NCBI RefSeq assembly: GCF_001039355.2
Contig: NW_019775648.1
Location: 175,646 to 239,645, forward strand
DNA: 64,000 nucleotides
Source: Lingula anatina
Lineage: Eukaryota > Brachiopoda > Lingulata > Lingulida > Lingulidae
Direction: 5' to 3'
Shown here: piece after piece, positions 13,119 to 30,675 of the stretch
Numbering within the stretch: the stretch's first letter is position 1
How the letters are laid out: every line of letters begins with the position of its first letter
Position numbers and translations under genes: made by a program
Notes under the pieces: generated by a model
What the model saw: the letters and a program-made list of their open reading frames with translations, nothing else
Databases searched by the model: none
What the model was told of the DNA's origin: nothing

Positions 13119-13967
13119 GTAAGTTTACTGTAGGTAGTTCATACTTACCTATTACTGTCTGAATTATGTAGTGTGAAGCATATTGTCTTCTGTAGACGCG
13201 ATATTAACGGTGCTAAGTTGTCTAATTCGCCTACTGTATTTGACGCAGCGTTGCGTTTTCAACCGTTTTGTCCAGCTTCTTTATTTTTCTAAAAGAAACA
13301 CGATTTTGCTATCCAAATGTTTTGCAGTGGCGGAAGCTGCTCGAAGTGAAATCAATTTGGATAATTCATGGCTCATGTATAACACTGATGTATGATTTGG
13401 TTTCTGAGACAAGAAATATCAGATGAACGTTATCAGTATCAAGTTTCTTAAATACAGTATGCTCATGTGACATTGACTCATATATTCTAGTATGGTGGTT
13501 TTGGCATAAAATAAGTAGATTTTCTGTTGCCATCAGCTTGGATTGAAAAAAAAATGACCCCTTTTCACTGTTGCATTTGTAAATGGTGCTGTTTTCCTAG
13601 CATCGTACAGTACAGGCACTGGAGAATAAGTAAAATCTTGTTTATGGTTTCTGATCTCATATATACTGTTTCTGCTAACACATCAAAGCAAATGGTTCAA
13701 AAAGTGTAATATGACGACCAGCTACTGTGATGAGTAGCTTTCAAATCTGGATTTACCTCTCATCTCCTCAACTCACACTTTTAATGCCAAACAATTTTCC
13801 TGTTGCCAAGCTGTGAATAGTGTTCATCTGCTTGTCTGTCAGAAATTGCATGATTTAATCTGTCTAAATTATTATGCACTTGAAGTTTTAATTTGCTTGA
13901 TTATTTTCTTAACTACTGCATTTATAAGCAACGGTGTCCTTCTCACTGGAAGATCAATCAGCAGCTT

Positions 13968-14129
13968 CAGGCCTTTAGCCAGGGGGGATTCGGGGGGTTC
14001 GAAAGAACCGCCTTTTTTGCTGGGAAAAGGTCCACTCTGGGTAAAATTTGATCTATGTGCTTAAGGAAGGTAAAAGGTCCACTTTTTCAGAAAACGAACC
14101 CCCCTCTGAAATTGCTGGCTACGGACCTG
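13968..14129. mobile_element. MITE, CAGG..TAGCCAG termini, AGCTT TSD (copy A)
   Basis: The left end CAGGCCTTTAGCCAG and the reverse complement of the right end CAGGTCCGTAGCCAG match, and the flanks carry a 5-bp direct repeat AGCTT. The interior has G-runs on the left and C-runs on the right and repeated 'aaaggtccact'. It lies in the NAA60 leader intron. Copy B (19585-19762) has the same element with a 15-base G run. Confidence 0.75.
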
Positions 14130-14447
14130 AGCTTCCCAAATACAATTGAATCATGTCAAGAGACACTTATAGTTTTGTCAAGGTCTGCTTTGAAGCTTTT
14201 CTATAGTTTGGATTGAAATTTGGCACATAAATTCCTTATATGATATTGCAAAATTTGACAGCTTTAGCCACCATAGTTTGTGTGCAGTGTATGTTCAAAT
14301 TTGAATATAGGCCCATTTCGTTTATTTCATGAAGGAGAGTTTACTGCATCTTGTGTATATGATGAATTATAAAATTCCTTTCAGTTGTCTGTCTGAATAA
14401 ATTAGTTCAGGAGTTCTTTGGAATGTATCTTTTTCTGTTTCAGCACT

Positions 14448-14480
14448 ATGAAATGGACAGATCACACTGACAGTGAATAA
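14448..14480 (+). promoter_or_regulatory. uORF in the NAA60 leader
   Basis: The second NAA60 leader exon begins at 14444 after TTTCAG and runs into the coding exon. It opens almost at once with an ATG at 14448-14450 that is followed by nine further codons and TAA. Another ATG overlaps it in a different frame and stops sooner. Copy B keeps the same uORF (start 20097). Such short upstream frames usually lower translation of the main frame. Confidence 0.4.
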
Positions 14481-14678
14481 TTCTGGTCACTGACTGCAAT
14501 GAAATGATGCCATCCACTTCTTTTTATATCTAACACAGAGCACATTGTATGACACTCCTATCACACTGTCACATCTAACGCAATGACAAACACAAGACAT
14601 TGTCTCATCTGATGCAATGCTTAAGAATGAGACATACTAGACACTGACACAACGAGCACAGTGAACAACTTGATACCA

Positions 14679-15327
14679 ATGACTCAGCAAAATTCATTTA
14701 GCATCCAGAGGGAGGTGCAGATGAGGTTTCTTAGTCCCAGTGATATCGATGATATAAAGAAGCTTTGTGCAGATTGGTTTCCTATTGAGTGAGTATGAGA
14801 ATTCTTGCATGTCTTATTAGTTGGTCAGATGATCTGGTTTAATCAAGTGTACATTTGATATTTTTCTCCTTTTCACAAATGTTCTTATGTTTTGAATAAT
14901 ACAAAGAAAAGGAAATGTGTGGGCAGTTATATGTGCACTTAAAGTGTATTTTTCTCGCATATCATTTCAGCTATCCAGAGAACTGGTTCAAGGACATCAC
15001 CTCCAACACCAAGTTCTTCTCTCTGGCAGCAACTTTCAATGGGCAGATTATTGGAATGATTGTAGCTGACATAAAACCTAGGAGCACATGCAATAAGGAG
15101 GTGGGTTAAATAGCATTCCCTTAGTGACAATTCCAGGGATTTTATGTAGTCATGTGGAAACAAAAATTCATGTATTCTCACTTTTTCTGCCGAAGAAAAT
15201 TAGGGAAACCTATTCCTTTTTTTTTTTTAGGACAGTGATCTCCTTGCTTCCCACTATCCTGCCAATATACAGGTGGCTTATATTCTCAGCTTAGGAGTAG
15301 TGAGAGACTTCAGGAATCATGGAATAG
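14679..15327 (+). CDS. NAA60: N-alpha-acetyltransferase 60, copy A (5' part only)
   Basis: Coding exons 14679-14788, 14971-15100 and 15231-15327, identical in structure to exons 1-3 of the complete gene at 20328-21980. Copy A ends in intron 3 at the N (15464); exons 4 and 5 are absent here. The open part encodes the start of the GNAT fold, through TSNTKFFSLAATFNGQIIGM to the acetyl-CoA loop RDFRNHGI. It differs from copy B at one residue of exon 1 (SDIDD against SDIND) and at synonymous sites. It is most likely the other allele of the complete gene and not a pseudogene, since every exon present is intact. Confidence 0.9.
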
Positions 15328-15463
15328 GTAAGTGTATAGTTGAATGGCTTTATCTCTTACCTTAGGTATTAATCTAAATACTACGAAAAAAATTAAATTT
15401 CTGTAAGTGAAATAAAATTAAAATTTAATAAATATCCAAAATTTTGGTCATCACAGTTTTTCG

Positions 15464-15464
15464 N
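15464..15464. other. Ambiguous base at the junction of the duplicated blocks
   Basis: A single N sits exactly where copy A of the 5.65-kb block stops and copy B starts. The left sequence is NAA60 intron 3; the right is the RRP7A intron downstream of exon 6. It probably marks a contig join or collapsed gap. Confidence 0.85.
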
Positions 15465-15676
15465 AAACTTTACAATATCTTAGTCTTTGCCAGAAATAAG
15501 CATCTCTTCAAGAAATTTTGTGAACATATTTAAATAATATCCTGCAACTGAAAGACTATCTATCTAAGATGAAAAACCAATCACATTACCCTTAAAACTT
15601 TTCTACAAATTAAACTAAAAACTCAAAAAGCATAAAATGGCAAAAGATTACACTAGGTCATCAATATTAATTATAC

Positions 15677-18581
15677 CTTTTCCTTTCTCTTCTTCTTCTC
15701 TCTCTGAGTTACTCTCTTTTCTTGTGCTTCTGTTCTGGGAACTCCTTTGTTTTTACTGTGCCTTGTCACCGTCACCCAACCCTCATCATCAGGGACACCT
15801 TCTTCCTCCTTGGCCTGAGCTGCTTCCTAAAATAAAATTTTTATTTTCTTTAATAAGAAGACTTAATATTGACTTTTCAATTTGTTTTAATTTGACCCAG
15901 AAAATAATAAACTATGTCGATGAAGAAGTTTGGTTTGTTCTTTAGTGGACTTTGGTTTGTTTGTTTGTAGACAAGAGATCTTAAAAAATGTTTACCATTT
16001 TAGTTGAATTATCAAGATAACAGTTATTTAGGAGAGAAAGAATAAATCATGATTTCAGGTGATGCCAGATCTTATACAATCATTTTCAGGCCTACCCAAC
16101 TACCAGACTCGGCACCGAATGATCCCAAATTCACCAGTAGATCGGACCACACTACCCGTTTTCAAGGTGTGAGTCAGTACGCATTTCACAGTATCATACC
16201 CGAACAAATTTTGAGTGGTGATGCAATGCTTTTCAACCCTGCTGAGAATCGTCACTATCACATCGCGTAATAGGCAAGAGCGGTGTCGCGTCTGATACTG
16301 TGAAATGCGTGCTGATACCTTGAAAACGGGTAGTGTGGTCCAATCTACCGGTGAATTCAGGATCATTCGGTGCCGAGTCTGGTAGTTGGGTAGGCCTGAT
16401 TTTAATTTAATTATCATTTACATTTCGTCTTGACGGAGATTTCAGAGTGTTTTCATAGTTTTAAATCAAATTAATATTCAAAGAAATGCAAATTTTGTTG
16501 TCAACAATCTTTGAAAACATTCACTTTTCAAAAAATAATTCACAAGTTACTAGAAAAAAAATGATGGTCAGTTGTGATCACCTCTTGAATCTTCTTGTCA
16601 AACTCTTCCATGTATGCATCTATTTCTTTCTGAAGTGCATTTACATTCGGTAAGCTGGTTTTATATTCCTGGCACCATTCTGAATGACAATTATAATACA
16701 CTTTAAAGTGAAAAACCCAAATGCAAAAATGGAACATATATATATAATATTATTATACTAGTATATAGAATTCACATCACAAATTCCTTTGAGTTGATAT
16801 GTTAGGTGGTGACACTTTACAAAAAAGTCAAAGTTAACTTTTGCTCAAAGTGCCATTACTAGGGGCAAAGCAAAATCAAACAGGCAAAAATGAATGAATA
16901 AAACTGATTTTCCTCTGTAAAAAAATCAAAGTGCATGCATGGATACACATGTGAGTTAAAAACCTACTTTTCATCCCTGTCAGAACTGGACTTTCATCTG
17001 TAGACAGAATCCTAGGTGGATCAAATTTGATCTGTTTTGCCTTTTTTACAGCTGCAGGTGTATGGAACACAATGTATGCTACCCTAAAACCCTGAAAAAA
17101 TACACATTTATCAAGAAATATCACAATATTATCTTCTTATTTCTTCCTTTTTTGTCAAACCCTGCTTTTAATGAATCATTATGAAATATTAAGTTAATCT
17201 GTCTTATATTCATTGTTTTCAAAACTTACCTCTATATCTTTGGCACTTTTAAAGAATCTGTTTTTGACTTCTGGTGCTGATGAAGAAGGTTTCTGTTGAA
17301 TATGTATATTCTCAATTTTTCCACAGTCAGAGAACAATCTCTTCAAACACTCCTAGGCAATGAGAAAAATACAACTAGTCACAAATACTGCAAAGACAAT
17401 CATCTTAGATAGCCTCAAACAAGGCTTGAAGAAGTGCATGATGACCTACAAGACTAGAAAATTGGCTAGAATCGGTTAAGGTTTAGGTTTACTTTTCAGT
17501 GATAAGGGTGAAATTCCATGAGCTACTAATGATGTCTAAGAAATCAATAAAAAATTGTTTTTTTTTTACATTTTTGTTTTAAAGTAGACTTAAAAGTTTC
17601 ATTTATATTACCTCATTACAATATGGTGGCAAATTCAATATAAAAAGTGTCCTGTCTTTGGGCTTTGCTGCATCCGTTTCCCTCACGCTGTGCTCCTTCA
17701 AGTATACGTGATGGCAGGACTTGCACTGCTTGTTTAGCTTCAGAGGAATCACTTAAATAAAAAATTGAAAGACTAAATTAACTACTAGTTTATCAGACAA
17801 TGAATACATTATTGTCCTTATCTTCAAGAAACCATTAAAGAGGCATTGCCTCAAGTAAGAGAAATGAGCAATGGAATATGGTTTAGAAATCATTTCAAGG
17901 ACTGTTATAAGTCCAAAAAGAGGTAATAATCTGATCAACAGATTCAACATAAAATGTTGCACAATTGGATTTATCATAGACCTGTGTAGACTACAAAGTC
18001 TCCTCTAAAATTCAATAACAATCTAGTATCACTAAATCTGGCACAAAAAGTAAAATAAAATTAAGCTAGATTGCAGTGCACAATTTTGTGCCTAATTAAA
18101 TACTACAATTGCAACACAGATGATCACACTCTAGCTATTTTACGTGCATTGTTTTAATATTAACATGTACATGTACTACTATGGTTCTAGTGCAACAGTG
18201 AATACATTTAAGGAAACAGATCTAGAAATGCCATTTGGCATTACAGCTGCAAAAAGTGAAACGGATTTATGTCCAAAAAATATATATACATTGCCAAAAT
18301 AGGTACATATCAGATGTGTATTCTACTGATAACTGGCAAAATAAATAAAATCAAACTTCATTCAAAATTATTTTCAAAAGAAACAACAAAATTCTTTTTT
18401 TCATAACAACGGGATACAGTAACGCCACATTTGCAACGTCAAAGATTAAGTATCAGTATAATATAAGATAAGGTGTATATCAGGTTTGAATAGGGAACTA
18501 TTAGTCAATCAATTAACCCGTGAGTCCATTCATATGTTACAGTTTACCTGTGAAACCATGTATCACCACCCGGTCTTCCAT
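15677..18581 (-). CDS. RRP7A: RRP7A, copy B (exons 1-6 only)
   Basis: Six coding exons on the minus strand: 18581-18548, 17751-17612, 17352-17230, 17091-16968, 16679-16582 and 15826-15677. Their lengths are identical to copy A exons 1-6. The last two exons, which encode the conserved KFRPY tail, are missing because the copy is cut at the N at 15464. All exons present are open and spliceable, with a few substitutions relative to copy A, including N to H, F to I, A to T and H to N. An allelic haplotype is more likely than a truncated paralogue. Confidence 0.92.
16087..16398. mobile_element. MITE with CAGG...CCTG termini (copy B)
   Basis: Allelic counterpart of 10467-10779, with ATTTT flanks and a few base differences. 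Its presence at the same site in both copies shows that it inserted before the two copies separated. Confidence 0.85.
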
Positions 18582-18723
18582 CGTCTCAACTCGCGTGTTT
18601 CTTTTAACATTTAAAGTGCGCATGCGCAGAGAAAAAAAACTTCCTTTTCCGATGGTCAATCGGTTTTGACATATATTCGAGATGTTTTCCTTATATTGCC
18701 TTTCTAAGGCATAGATTATCCTG
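18582..18723. promoter_or_regulatory. Divergent RRP7A/NAA60 promoter, copy B
   Basis: Keeps the NRF1 palindrome TGCGCATGCGCA at 18617-18628 and the NAA60 leader donor after 18723, although flanking sequence has base changes and small indels relative to copy A. Confidence 0.6.
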
Positions 18724-19584
18724 GTAAGTTTACTGTAGGTAGTTCATACTTACCTATTACTTTCTGAATTATGTAGTGTAAAGCGTATTATCTTCTGTAG
18801 ACGCGATATTAACGGTGCTAAGTTGTCTAATTCGCCTACTGTATTTGACGCAGCGTTGAGTTTTCAACCGTTTTGTTCAGCTTTTTTTTCTAGAAGAAAC
18901 ACGATTTTGCTATCCAAATGTTTTGCAGTGGCGGAAGCTGCTCGAAGTGAAATCAATTTGGATAATTCATGGCTCATGTATAACACTGATGTATGGTTTG
19001 GTTTCTGAGACAAGAAATATATATCATATGAACGTTATCAGTATCAAGTTTCTTAAATACAGTATGCTCATGTGACATTAACTCATATATTCTAATATGG
19101 TGGTTTTGACATAAAATAAGTAGATTTTCTGTTGCCATCAGCTTGGATTGAAAAAAAAATGACCCCTTTTCACTGTTGCATTTGTAAATGGTGCTGTTTT
19201 TCCTAGCATCGTACATGTACAGTACAGACACTGGAGAATAAGTAAAATCAGAAGTTGTTTATGGTTTCTGATCTCATATATACTGTTTCTGCTAACACAT
19301 TAAAGCAAATGATTCAAAAAGTGTAATATGACGACCAGCTACTGTGATGAGTAGCTTTCAAATCTGGATTTACCTCTCATCTCCTCAACTCACACTTTTA
19401 ATGCCAAACAGTTTTCCTGTTGCCAAGCTGTGAATAGTGTTCATCTGCTTGTCTGTCAGAAATTGCATGGTTTAATCTGTCAAAATTATTATGCACTTGA
19501 AGTTTTAATTTGCTTGATTATTTTCTTAACTACTGCATTTATAAGCAACGGTGTCCTTCTCACTGGAAGATAAACCAGCAGCTT

Positions 19585-19762
19585 CAGGCCCTTGGCCAGG
19601 GGGGGGGGGGGGGTTCGGGGGGTTCAAGAGAACCGCCCTTTTCGCTGGGAAAAGGTCCACTCTGGGTAAAATTTGATCTATGTTCTTAAGGATTTTATGG
19701 TCAAAGGTGCACTTTTTCAGAAAACAACCCCCCCCCCTCTGAAATTGCTGGCTACGGACCTG
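19585..19762. mobile_element. MITE, CAGG..TAGCCAG termini (copy B)
   Basis: Counterpart of 13968-14129 in the NAA60 leader intron, again flanked by AGCTT. It is longer because of a 15-base G run (19599-19613) and a small interior insertion. Confidence 0.75.
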
Positions 19763-20327
19763 AGCTTCCCAAATACAATTGAATCATGTCAATAACACTT
19801 TTAGTTTTGTCAAGGTCTACTTTGAAGCTTTTCTATTCTTAAATGTATGCAATAGTTTGGATTGAAATTTGGCACATAAATTCCTTATATGATATTGCAA
19901 AATTTGACAGCTTTAGCCACCATAGTTTGTGTGCAGTGTATGTTCAAATTTGAATATAGGCCCATTTCGTTTATTTCATGAAGGAGAGTTTACTGCATCT
20001 TGTGTATATGATGAATTATAAAATTCCTTTCAGTTGTCAGTCTGAATAAATTAGGTCAGGAGTTCTTTGGAATGTATCTTTTTCTGTTTCAGCACTATGA
20101 AATGGACAGATCACACTGACAGTGAATAATTCTGGTCACTGACTGCAATGAAATGATGCCATCCACTTCTTTTTACATCTAACACGGAGCACATTGTATG
20201 ATACTCCTATCACACTGTCACATCTAACGCAATGACAAACACAAGACATTGTCTCATCTGATGCAATGCTTAAGAATGAGACATACTAGACACTGACACA
20301 ACGAGCACAGTGAACAACTTGATACCA

Positions 20328-21980
20328 ATGACTCAGCAAAATTCATTTAGCATCCAGAGGGAGGTGCAGATGAGGTTTCTTAGTCCCAGTGATATCAATG
20401 ATATAAAGAAGCTTTGTGCAGATTGGTTTCCCATTGAGTGAGTATGAGAATTCTTGCATATCTTATTAGTTGGTCAGATGATTTGGTTTAATCAAATGTA
20501 CATTTGATATTTTTCTACTTTTCACAAATGTTCTAATGTTTTGAATAATACAAAGAAAAGGAAATGTGTGGGCCGTTATATGTGCACTTACAGTGTATTT
20601 TTCTCGTGTATCATTTCAGCTATCCAGAGAACTGGTTCAAGGACATCACCTCCAACACCAAGTTCTTCTCTCTGGCAGCAACTTTCAATGGGCAGATTAT
20701 TGGAATGATTGTAGCTGACATAAAACCTAGGAGCACATGCAATAAGGAGGTGGGTTAAATAGCATTCCCTTAGTGACAATTCCAGGGATTTTATGTAGTC
20801 ATGTGGAAACAAAAATTCACTTTTGCTCGTTTTGTATGCCGAAGAAAATTAGGGAAACTTATTCCTTTTTTTTTTTTTAGGACAGTGATCTCCTTGCTTC
20901 CCACTATCCTGCCAATATACAGGTGGCTTATATTCTCAGCTTAGGAGTGGTGAGAGACTTCAGGAATCATGGAATAGGTAAGTGTATAGTTGAATGGCTT
21001 TATCTCTAACCTTAGATATTAATCTAAATACTACGAAAAAAAATTAAATTTCTGTAAGTGAAATAAAATTAAAATTTAATAAATATCCAAAATTTTGGTC
21101 ATCACAGTTTTTCTCTTCGATATAAAATCTGTTCATAGATATATGATAATTATGATCAAAGGATATCTATAAATTCTCATCTTCATTCCAGCCTCCCTAC
21201 TTCTGGAAACACTACTCCAACACTTAACAACGAGTGAGCGCCAAAATTGTAAAGCTGTCTATCTTCATGTACTCACAGCTAATGCCACAGCTATCAGGTT
21301 CTATGAGAGGCGCAACTTTAAGCTCCACAGTTTTTTACCATATTATTATTCCATAAAGGGGTCCCCCAGTGATGGGTATACATATGTTCTGTATATCAAT
21401 GGTGGAGAACCTCCCTGGACTGCCTTATATCCTTTTAGTGGAGGTGAAAATAATGAATGTGGCTTATATCTATATAAGCTGATATGGTTTTGTGTGTTTG
21501 TAATGTGGTCGTCAGTGTGATGTTGTGGTGCTTTTGTTGCTAAAGTATTAGTTTTTAACCACTTCAGTATCTGGGCATGGGAGTGACAGTGTGGTAGGTG
21601 TGACTGCAATTGTGCAGGGTATGAGAGCATTTCATTTATGAGGTGTTACATTTATTATATTGCAAACATTGTGATATTGCAAACATTAAGTTATCAGGAT
21701 TTTTTATTTACATATCTTTTCTCTCAACATTAAAAATAGCATCTACAAAGATGCTTTAAATGAGATGATAGGATGACTAAATTTACAATAGGAAATATAT
21801 TTACCTTAACATCTTTTCACTGACTATTTGCGCAATGTTGGCCATTTCTGCAGTAGCCTGGTCCAAGTCCAAGTTTGTGCAATTCCACAACGCCTCTTTC
21901 ATCATCTGAGGAGCTGGGTGAAGAAAGTAGTTCTAGGCTCCCCGGATTCTGACATCAGGCAGTTTACACATCACAGCTGA
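20328..21980 (+). CDS. NAA60: N-alpha-acetyltransferase 60 (complete)
   Basis: Five coding exons: 20328-20437, 20620-20749, 20881-20977, 21192-21426 and 21821-21980 (TGA 21978-21980), 732 bases, 243 residues; the human protein has 242. NAA60 (NatF) acetylates N-termini of transmembrane proteins at the cytosolic face of the Golgi. The GNAT core is clear: TSNTKFFSLAATFNG, QVAYILSLGVVRDFRNHGIA (with the RxxGxA acetyl-CoA motif), AVYLHVLTANATAIRFYERR and YVLYINGGEPPW. The last exon, DYLRNVG...IPQRLF...RSWVKK, matches the C-terminal amphipathic helices that hold human NAA60 on membranes. The start aligns with the human N-terminus; another in-frame ATG lies 14 codons later. The last intron is a U12 AT-AC type; reading through it instead would give a 31-residue unrelated tail, which I consider wrong. 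Confidence 0.95.
21427..21820 (+). other. NAA60: U12-type AT-AC intron of NAA60
   Basis: The intron begins ATATCCTTTT and ends in AC. Near its 3' end TTACCTTAAC (21801-21810) matches the U12 branch-site consensus, with the branch A about 11 bases from the end. Splicing 21426 to 21821 gives W-T-A-F-D-Y-L, aligning with the W-T-I-L-D-Y of human NAA60. No usable GT-AG alternative restores this alignment. Confidence 0.88.
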
Positions 21981-23608
21981 CAAACTTCCGCAGTGGAGAT
22001 CATTTGAAATCTTGGCTGTTTGTTGTGGCTTTGTGCATTTACAATGTATCATATGACCATCAAGATAAAAAAAAAGCCAAAAGAATAAGGAATTGATTCC
22101 CAAGCATCACCAATAGAATCTTTTTAAGTTGATAATTTGGTTGAAGAGTGCCATATGTTTTCAGTTCAGTACGCGAATCCATTTTAACAAACACCAGGGC
22201 CTGTACTTAATGATGGTGACAGTCATCTGACATACAGTGTCATACAGTACGTATACGCACAATGAAATATAAGAACCTACAATGCTGTACTAAATGGTGC
22301 TCCTGTCACATATCAGGATGTCCAAATGGCCACAAGCTAGGGGTGTGTCTTTACACAAATCTATGTGGAGCTCATTGTAACATTCTTGTTAAGAATTGAG
22401 ATTCTTTTCTGATCATGTTCAGGAGACTTGTACTCATTATGTGGTATATCAGCACATCTCTTGACAAAATTGAATTGAATGTACATGTTGTGGTAACTGC
22501 ACAATTCTTAAAGCTTGGGATTTTTATTTGTTACATTATACCTCCCGAGTTGAGCTACACAAACATATATTTACTTCGGTCAAATTTCTACAGTGATAAA
22601 AGAGTTGATAACAATCAGTTAGTTTTCATATCTGTAGCCAAAGAGACTTATCTTGAATATTTGAGTCAAAAATTATGTTTAAGCTCTTATCATGTATGGT
22701 AAAGAATGCCATAGAGGGCAAAAATGTGGGGAAGGAGTTGAGAATATCATTACTAGCATATACTGTTGTTTACCTATTGCTTTCCTTACATACAGAACAC
22801 ATACAGGTAATGATTTGCAATTCGATTTAGACATGTACAACTCAGGATTTCCATAATATTGCTACTCTACAGGGTAAAAAAGAAGCTACAAATTCTATAG
22901 CCCGAGAGAATATTGTACATACTGTAATGAGAGAAAGACGGTTGAACATATTTATGTTATTGTAGTTGGACTGAAGTCTTAATTATTCTAAATATTAATT
23001 TGTGCTTCCACATCTTAATAACTGAATTGTCTTTTGACAGCTGTGATATGTATTATATTGTTAGAGATGTGGGTGTTTTACATGTTGTATGTAAAGTGTT
23101 GAACAGTTGCATATATAGCAATGTTTGTATGTAAATGTACAAGATAATTTTGTATACAGAATGTGTAATTATACGAGTGATAAACGGGATTCTTGCAGAT
23201 ATGTCTTTACATCATTGAATACATATCCATGAATTGCTAGTCATTCTTTATTTAGAATCCAGTTCTGAGACTTGATTTCATATTCTCAATTTTTTTGACC
23301 AATAAAATGTTTAACTGACATCTACTTAAAATTTCAGATCACAACTTACATTTACTTCTTAAATGAATACAAATTTGAATGAACAACGAAGAAAATAGCA
23401 TTCACTTTAAGAGTTCAGTTAGGAGTCTGTTTAAGGAAAAAAGGCATTTGGGTCCATAAGTTTTAAAGTAAAATCTCTAACAGTTGGTAATAAAAGGGCT
23501 ATGTAAGGTCCTTGGTAACCCAGTAAGTGTCACATAGGCTCCTGGTACCATGGAAGTGTTATACAATGCCTGTGGTGTCTATGTCCCTACTAATATATGT
23601 AAAAACGC
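21981..23608. other. Convergent 3' UTR region of NAA60 and the REXO5-like gene
   Basis: No gene recognised. AATAAA on the plus strand at 23301-23306 may end NAA60; AATAAA on the minus strand (tttatt 23247-23252) may end the REXO5-like gene, so the two transcripts could overlap slightly. The open frame at 22415-22702 has no recognisable product. Confidence 0.45.
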
Positions 23609-30314
<6,706 letters not shown>

Positions 30315-30675
30315 ATTTGGAAGACGCTACTTGAACCTTTTCCGTGTTAACAAACTAGCACACATGTGGACTATTCTTCTGTGAAAAGAGGTAGAATAAA
30401 TAACGGGAAACAGAGAACAGTTGGATCGCATTGAAATAAGAAAAAAACATTAGCTAATGTGTTTTAGAAAGTGAACATACAGATCATTAAAATCATTTTA
30501 AATTATTCAGCATAAAACTGGTATAGTGTATCAACTGAATTATCCTAACGAAGAACTATTTTTTTCCACGCGTGGTTTGTGTACAAAAAATAAATCTTTG
30601 TTTTAGATGTGGGCGGTGGGAAATTTGGAATATTATGATCCATTTGCCTAAGAACAGTGGCGTTATTTTTATGAA
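30315..30675. promoter_or_regulatory. Divergent REXO5-like/ERI2 promoter
   Basis: 361 bp separate the two start codons of oppositely directed exonuclease genes. It is AT-rich with no TATA box in an obvious position; a palindrome CCACGCGTGG lies at 30566-30575. The short spacing implies shared regulation. Confidence 0.5.

Larger units (their letters stand above)
9812..15462. repeat. 5.65-kb direct duplication, copy A
   Basis: This stretch is repeated in the same orientation at 15466-21113. It covers RRP7A exons 6 to 1, the shared promoter, the NAA60 leader and NAA60 coding exons 1-3. The copies differ by scattered substitutions and small indels in introns and a few amino-acid changes. Copy A stops abruptly in NAA60 intron 3, just before an N at 15464, and copy B begins right after it. 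The arrangement suggests two haplotypes of one locus joined in the assembly rather than a true tandem duplication. Confidence 0.95.
15466..21113. repeat. 5.65-kb direct duplication, copy B
   Basis: Second copy of 9812-15462 in the same orientation. It begins in RRP7A intron 6 and runs through NAA60 intron 3, after which unique sequence continues with NAA60 exons 4 and 5. Together with copy A it forms the overlap of two allelic contigs. Confidence 0.95.

Noticed and set aside
9812-21113. A true recent tandem duplication of RRP7A and NAA60
   Set aside because: Each copy is truncated on opposite sides exactly at an N, and the remaining exons are intact in both. Unmerged haplotypes explain this with fewer assumptions; read depth would decide.
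21427-21519. Read-through C-terminus of NAA60 ending at the TGA near 21517
   Set aside because: It gives an unrelated hydrophobic tail and loses the conserved final helices. The U12 AT-AC intron restores the alignment and the expected length.
22415-22702. Plus-strand open frame of 95 residues
   Set aside because: No motif, no supporting splice structure, and it lies in the likely NAA60 3' UTR.
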